Positions 58,248-64,000 of a stretch of DNA of 64,000 nt are shown here, piece by piece. The notes beneath the pieces are model-generated. The model had not been told where the DNA came from, did no database searches, and saw nothing but the letters and a program-made list of their open reading frames with translations. Every line of letters starts with the position of its first letter. Within the stretch, counting starts at the first letter, position 1. A program made the position numbers and the translations under genes. This stretch comes from Diplocarpon mali (lineage: Eukaryota > Ascomycota > Leotiomycetes > Helotiales > Drepanopezizaceae), in contig JAENRP010000044.1 in NCBI GenBank assembly GCA_024741835.1, positions 152,435-216,434 of the forward strand. Direction: 5' to 3'.

Positions 58248-60040
58248 CTACAAATAGATCGATATCCCTGATAGGAGCAGGAGGCAATCTTTCCTTGTCG
58301 GCAACCCCACTGGCAGATTCCCGGAGAAGCAACGAGGTGTGAATGTGGGCAGGGGCAGTTCTCCACAGTCTTTTCCAATCGCACGATTGAGTGGGGAAGT
58401 TTGTCTTTCAGCGAGGTCGTGGGTTGTATGCCTGTCTCCTCCTGTGCACTCAAGGGAGTTGGCATTTGAGCTTGAGGTGTACTTCGCATAATGGCCCGAG
58501 TTCTGATTCCAGAATTGTGTGCATGCGATTGCATACCTGTGCCTCGATCTTGGTCCTTGAAGTGCCTTAGAAGCATTTTCGGCCCGAGGAAGGCAAGAAT
58601 TGAGACCAGTCTTGCGCTCGGATGACACGCGTTTCCGCTTCTCCGCCAACGGCCTTTCCTCTGGGCGGAGGTGGTGAAGCTTTCTCTTGTTGATAATCCG
58701 AGGTTCTGACAATTTTAGCGCAGGTGGCAGAGCAGCTGCACTCCTGTTTAGCGCAGCTTTGGTATGGGCAAAGCAAAGCATCGACGTATTCAAGTTCCTC
58801 GAATATGTAACAATACTCCTACAGTTGAGGTGACTGCAGATCTCTGGTTTTCCAAGGTCTTGAGATCCTTCAGGCAAAGAAGTCAAGGAAACCACTGTCG
58901 GCAATTGCTGTAACTTCTGCTGAGAGGCCTTCTGCGAGGTTTCACGAGAAGTCTGACGAGAACTCCGATGTAAGTTTTAGTCTAGGGATTTCGATACACA
59001 CCTTCTGCTAGTGAAACCCAATCTGGTTTGTGAGCAGAAGTTTTCCCAAAGGAGGGTGTAGGAGCTTCTATGGATATAAGACACTTACTTCGGGTCCGTA
59101 ACCCAGAGCACCTCCGCAGACACCTTCCCCATAATTTATACAGAAGTTGAGGAGATTCGTCAACCTGGCCTTGCTTTTGCATTGCCAGCATTTCAAAGCA
59201 TCTGGTCTGAACTTCGAAGTGGATATCGAGGCAAAAGAGCTCGTATCACCGAAGTTTGGAAATCCTCGTCTTGGTTCCTGACAGAACGTTAGTAGTTCGC
59301 CTCTCAGAACGTATGAGAAGGATTGTATGTTGGAAACGCGTCTCAGGTCTTTTCAGTTTGTGATAGTCATCAACCCGCGGCTTAGGCGGCTTCGAGTCTA
59401 GTTTGGATCTTGTAAACAATGCCTCAGCTAGCTCCACACAGTACTCAATCTCGCAGTGGGCATTTCGTCTGACCTATTGTCTACCGCAGCCTTTGGTCGC
59501 ACCTCCTAGAGAACGACGAGGCGCAACTCCTGATAGCAGTAGTGTCAAAAGACAAGCGTCTATCCCACAACGTCACCCCTCTTACGACGTCTTTTTTAAG
59601 AGGAGTCTTGCCACGTATTGATGGACTGCCATACGGTTTAAGCACGCAGAGAGCAAACGTCGTAAGCAGAACAAAATTCGATCCAAAATCAACCAGGAAC
59701 CAGAAAAAGCGTTTATGCAGTCGGACCTTTTACCAGTTGGTCATCATAAACGCGCAGGGTGGTATCAAGGAAAGAGAAGCCCAACTACCTTTGAAATGAA
59801 TGACGAAACTCCTTGAGGTTTGTGAGGGGACGTGAGGAGTTGACGAGGTCGTACAACATGCAGCAGTTATTATAGGCATATCGCAATCAAGCGTTAAGAG
59901 GCATAGAGATTGATCGATTGCAAATATTGTGCCGAGCGTTCTTTCTTGAGATCTTAAACGGGAGAGCCATGGAAAGTTATGAGCGATGTTCGTTAGACTC
60001 GGCCCGGGCATGTTCGATGGATTCCAGGTGAGACCATTCA
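58248..60040 (-). CDS. possible multi-exon gene of unknown function, or decayed gene
   Basis: Several minus-strand segments read like protein but in different frames: about 60040-59770 (MNGLTWNPSNMPGPSLTN), about 59560 (KKDVVRGVTLWDRRLSFD), 59450-59246 (VELAEALFTRSKLDSKPPKP) and about 58965-58248 (SRQTSRETSQKASQQKLQ, later a basic EKRKRVSSERK). Candidate splice sites exist, for example a GTAAGT donor near 59093 and an ACCAG acceptor near 59023, but I could not close a single model. It is divergent from CEX1. It may be a rapidly evolving gene, a pseudogene or coincidence; the boundaries given are only the extent of these segments. Confidence 0.22.
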
Positions 60041-60328
60041 TGGGTAAGGATAAGATCAGCCGGGGGAGAGCGCTGAAAAGAAGCTGAGAATAATTGCAGC
60101 CATGGAATTTATCAATCGTAGTTATGGTTGTAGCCGCGCAACGGTTATGGTTGCTAGCTGGATAGTGAGTCGTCGCGTCGATGTCAACGCGACAACCCTC
60201 CACTATCACGTGTGAGCAGCCACAAGAATACGGCAACCAAGAAAGCCAGATTTTGACTGGGATAGCCCGCACTCACAAGAGGAGATCTCTCGGCCTGTAT
60301 AGAACTGCTTCGATAAGCCATCTGCGAA

Positions 60329-62989
60329 ATGGAGTTTTTCAAATCTGCTGTCGCCTCAGCAATATCAAAAGGCCCTCCTTTCCCATACACATTCGGTGAC
60401 CAAGTGGACGTGGAAACAAGCATCTGGACTCTATTCAATGGAACCAAGCGCGTGCGTGTACAAACCTCCAGTTCTGGGCTCAGTGCTAATGTCTGCCCAT
60501 AGGAAGATGGCACGAACTGTAGTATATTCTCTTTTGATATTACGGCGAACAAATCTCGTCTGCCAATGGCAAGAAATGCTCTCAAGAAGCTGCGGACGTT
60601 CCGTCATCCTGGAGTCATAAAGGTGTTGGACACAGTCGAGGTATGGTCTCGGGAATACTTCATGGAAACGGACCTGACAATTCTCGTAGACGGAAACATA
60701 CATTTACATTGCCACCGAGCGACTAGTTCCTTTGCGGTGGCATATAAAACGGAAGAGCATGAGTACGGAAACGCTAAAATGGGGACTCTGTGGCGTAGCT
60801 GTATGTTCAAGCTTCTGTCGCATATACTCGGACTCTTCACTGATGCTACTTGCAGCAAACTATCAAGTTCATCAACGATGAAGCTTCCTCGGTTCACGGC
60901 GCACTCCGAGTAGGGTCCATATACACCAGTGAGAGCGGGGAATGGAGAATAGGGGGGTTTGAAGTGCTGAGTAGCATGAAGGATGACGAGGCAATAATAT
61001 ACGTACGTGGAGTAATTCAAGGAGTGTGAACAGGAAATCCAACTTACGGGTCCCAGAACTATGGCAGTCTTGTGCCCGACTCTGGGAGATATACGCCGCC
61101 TGAGCTGTCAAAGTCAGGTTGGGAAACGATTAAGAAGAACCCATTAACTGCAGTAGACGCATATGGTTTTGGAATATTAATCTTCGAGGTCTTCAACGGG
61201 GAATTCATAGGCGGAGACCAAGCTGGGCAGACTAAGAATGTTCCTCCAAGTATGCACTCAAGTTATCGGCGACTGGTCAACAGTAATCCCAAGGCCAGAG
61301 TCAGCGTGGGAAACTTCCTTGATCAAGGACGCCGTAGTGGTGGTTTCTTTAATACCCCTTTAATCAAGCTTACTGAAGGCGTGGATAATTTGGGAATGAA
61401 GAGTGAGGGAGAACGGGAAGAGTTTCTCGAGTAAGTGAAAGTCGTTCAAGTTCGCAGTGTTTCGCTGAAAGGAGACAGTGACTTGGACCAACTGTCAGAT
61501 GACTTTCCTGAAGATTATTTCAAGATGAAGATATTGCCCGAGCTTCTTAAATCCGTTGAGTTTGGCGGCGGTGGACCAAAAGTATTCAGCGTCGTTATGA
61601 AAATCAGTAAGAAGCTCACAGATGAAGAGTTTGATAACAAGGTTACGCCTGCTGTCGTGAGACTTTTCGGCAGTCCAGATCGAGCTATGCGAGTATCCTT
61701 ACTAGATAACTTGCCAGTGATGATTGATAGGTTAACACAAAAAGTCGTTAACGACAAGATGTTTCCTCAGATTGTACGTGTCATGGTCTCCTAGCGCAGA
61801 CAGTACTGATGGCACGTAGGTTACTGGATTTACAGATGTTGCCCCCGTGGTTAGGGAGCAAACCGTAAAGGCAGTTCTCACGATCATTGGCAAGCTGTCT
61901 GATCGAACTATCAACGGCGAGCTGTTGAAATATCTTGCGAAGACCTCAAATGACGAGCAGCCCGGCATCCGGACCAATACTACAATCTGCCTGGGCAAGA
62001 TCGCCAAAAACTTGGGAGTCAGCAACAGGGCCAAGGTTCTGATCGCAGCCTTTTCCCGCTCTCTCCGTGATCCATTCGTGCACGCTCGTAACGCTTCACT
62101 GATGGCACTGGCCGTGACATCTGATTCTTTCACAGAAGACGATTGCGCAGGACGAATACTGCCTGTACTATGTCCTTGCCTCCTCGACAAAGAAAAACTT
62201 GTCCGAGACCAAGCCAGCAAGACCATTGAGATCTACATGCAACGAATCCGAAAGTTTGCATCAACGATGCCGGATTCAGTACTACCACCACCCAGCACAG
62301 AAACGAACGGGCCTACCCCCCGCATGAGTACCCCTCAAGCAAGTGCCAGCGACGCCGCCTCTTGGGCCGGCTGGGCCATATCCTCTTTCACCAACAAGAT
62401 CTCCACAGCCGCGGGTGAGATCTCATCCGTCTCGAACGAAGCCGCCACTCCATCCCGGCCCTCCTCCGCCCCCGTCTCCGAACCACGTCGTCCCCCTGGG
62501 ATAGCCTCAGCTTCAGCATCAGCCCTTCACCGCCAAGCGGTCGCTTCGCCCCTGACATCCTCAGCACGCACTTCCCTCTCTGAACCAAACGAATACTTTC
62601 CCGAAACGACGGCCAACGACGCTGACAACGTCGACGACGCATGGGGAAATATGGGAGAGGATTCCTTCGATGCTTCGTCCGAAGCACCCAAGACCGTGAC
62701 AGCCACCAAAAAACCCTTTGATGACGACGGCGAGCCTGATTTCGCCGGCTGGCTGGCGGCGCAGTCGGGAAAGAAACCGGGGGCGAAAGCGCTGCCGAAG
62801 GGGTTGGCTAAGCCGGCTAGTGCGAACGGGAGGCCGGCTGGCATAGGGAGGGTAGCAACCACGGGGAGTATCGGGGCCGCGGCGGGGAAGAAACCTACGC
62901 TGGCGGCGAAGAAGTCGGTGGCAGCGAAAAAGATCGAAAAGCCCCCTAAGGAGAGTGTCGAGGAGGACGGGTGGGGTGATGGCTGGTAA
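60329..62989 (+). CDS. CEX1: SCY1-like pseudokinase, Cex1/SCYL1
   Basis: Seven exons, 60329..60451, 60503..60640, 60690..60800, 60856..61002, 61057..61430, 61479..61773 and 61820..62989, encode 785 residues; all phases close. The N-terminal kinase-like domain (about 10-290) has TFRHPGVIKVLDTVE and YIYIATERLVPL, but no HRD or DFG catalytic motif, so it is a pseudokinase. HEAT repeats follow (LDQLSDDFPEDYFKMKILPE, ELLKSVEFGGG, VREQTVKAVLTIIGKLSD, IRTNTTICLGKIAKNLG). The tail of about 220 residues is disordered with acidic-aromatic motifs (DDAWGNMGEDSF, EPDFAGWLAAQ) and ends WGDGW. Family members act in nuclear tRNA export with the ribosome-delivery machinery (yeast Cex1) and in COPI traffic (SCYL1). 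In the fifth intron the acceptor GACAG at 61478 is needed; the nearer GCAG would leave a 27-nt intron. Confidence 0.93.
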
Positions 62990-64000
62990 CAGCTGGAATA
63001 GATCTAGTGCTGCTCCTTTGATAATGAGGATTGCGTTTCTGGTGTTTGGAAGGGGCATAGCATGGCGTCATGATAGGCTTGCAGGTAGCTATCTAGGTCT
63101 AATGCCATGGCAATTCCATGGTACTCGTATACAAAACCTCGTAAGCGCGGCTCTGATTTCTTGCCTCCAACTTTTCACAAAGTTTAAGATCTTGTCCGAA
63201 AGGCAAGTCATGACTGACAATGAAATCTTTGCTCCATACGATGCATTCACTAGTCAGACTGTGCGGGCGCGTGCGGCTTCTGCTTACCTCTACATCTCAC
63301 CGGTCTCCATTTCCCATCTACGAACTCCCCAGCCCTACCTTCCCAGCCTCCAGTTGAGGATCATGATCACGTCTTGAATGGCCTATATTGATCTCCTTTC
63401 TCATGTTCTCACCAGCACTATCATCCAGGTTGTTTCGTTGCGATAAAAAATAACCGCTTGCAAAGCCCGCTCGTTGTATGCAGCAGCGTAACACTCGTTC
63501 GCGAAGGAAAAGAAACAGGCCGCTAGCCCTCCGATGCCAGAATGCGAGATCCTCTGCCAGGAGCCAGGCTCTTGCAGATGGGCTCTAAGAGAATCGCGCC
63601 TGGTGCCTTTGTAGAGCACTCGCAGATTCACTTTGTTGATTTCTGGTGACTTATCACAGCGTTGGCGCTGCGATAGGATGATCTCTAGGCGTGGCTTTTT
63701 CTAAATGCAACTCTCACACGGGCGCGCACAAGCCATTGACGCAGCGCGGAGTATCAGAATGTCTGGTCGTGAATTTGTCGCCTGTGGGCGAGTCAACATC
63801 GCTTAGCTAGCGCTGGGCGGCTCGCAGATTCAAGGTCCAGTTACAGACGCAAGTGAAGCAATGTACATGCCGGCCGCGCGCGAAAAGCAACCAGGGAGAA
63901 TCTGTCCCCGGGGCCCTTTGCAGAGATTCACTTGTAGTCGGTTTTATGACGCTCCGCTGGCCCTCCGGGGGCCACTGCCGTGGAGGCCGTTCTTCTTCTT
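62990..64000. other. right-edge intergenic sequence
   Basis: About 1 kb after the CEX1 stop. It holds short frames only (for example 62955-63377 overlapping the CEX1 end). No start of a following gene is recognised before the window ends. Confidence 0.5.

Noticed and set aside
61431..61457. 27-nt intron in CEX1 ending at the first GCAG
   Set aside because: Too short to be spliced; the next in-phase acceptor at 61478 gives a 48-nt intron and the conserved LDQLSDDFPED.

Overview
The window is a stretch of nuclear chromosome from a filamentous ascomycete (Pezizomycotina). The evidence is many short GT-AG introns of about 40-140 nt with CTAAC/CTGAC-like branch sites, moderate GC content with GC-rich third codon positions in genes, and fungal housekeeping genes: septin Cdc10/AspD, Ski8, Sts1/Cut8, Rad52, Lst8, Cex1, fungal sphingolipid delta4-desaturase and Cce1-type resolvase. 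I cannot assign a genus. I saw no rRNA, convincing tRNA, CRISPR array, intact transposon, virus or secondary-metabolite cluster. Many open frames here use non-ATG starts or run antisense to real exons. Gene models below were rebuilt by joining frames at plausible splice sites and checking that the phases close.

Layout. 0-8 kb: a small one-TM protein and, divergently, an MCP2/ADCK1-like mitochondrial ABC1 atypical kinase; a 3-kb gene-poor block; a short RecQ-family helicase. 8.5-16 kb: a small strongly codon-biased orphan gene, glutathione reductase GLR1, a SERF/4F5 protein with a GC-AG intron, and a conserved membrane protein. 16-23 kb: guanylate kinase GUK1, septin CDC10 divergent from mitochondrial ribosomal protein L32, SKI8 (an ATG-only first coding exon plus a GC-AG intron) and the mitochondrial resolvase CCE1. 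25-32 kb: STS1 and RAD52 in tandem, a UBA-UBX protein, and a VAP (SCS2) protein divergent from it. 32-38 kb: a 6.4-kb gene-poor block with hairpins and an AT minisatellite. 38-49 kb: sphingolipid delta4-desaturase, a 1113-residue disordered protein of unknown function, and ACO2-type aconitase. 49.9-54 kb: an 842-residue Gln-rich orphan with an in-frame minisatellite, divergent from LST8. 54-60 kb: gene-poor, with a possible unrecognised minus-strand gene. 60.3-63 kb: CEX1/SCYL1. 63-64 kb: nothing recognised.

Functional themes. The genes are mostly single-copy housekeeping functions and not a coherent pathway cluster. Several act in mitochondria (MCP2, GLR1 through an alternative start, MRPL32, CCE1, ACO2), in genome maintenance (RecQ, RAD52, CCE1, STS1), in RNA metabolism (SKI8, CEX1) or in ER lipids and contact sites (desaturase, VAP). 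I did not find a clearly novel system. The most unusual material is splice architecture (an ATG-only exon, an 8-nt first exon, a 22-nt microexon, two GC-AG introns, tandem CAG acceptors) and two large lineage-type proteins without recognised families.
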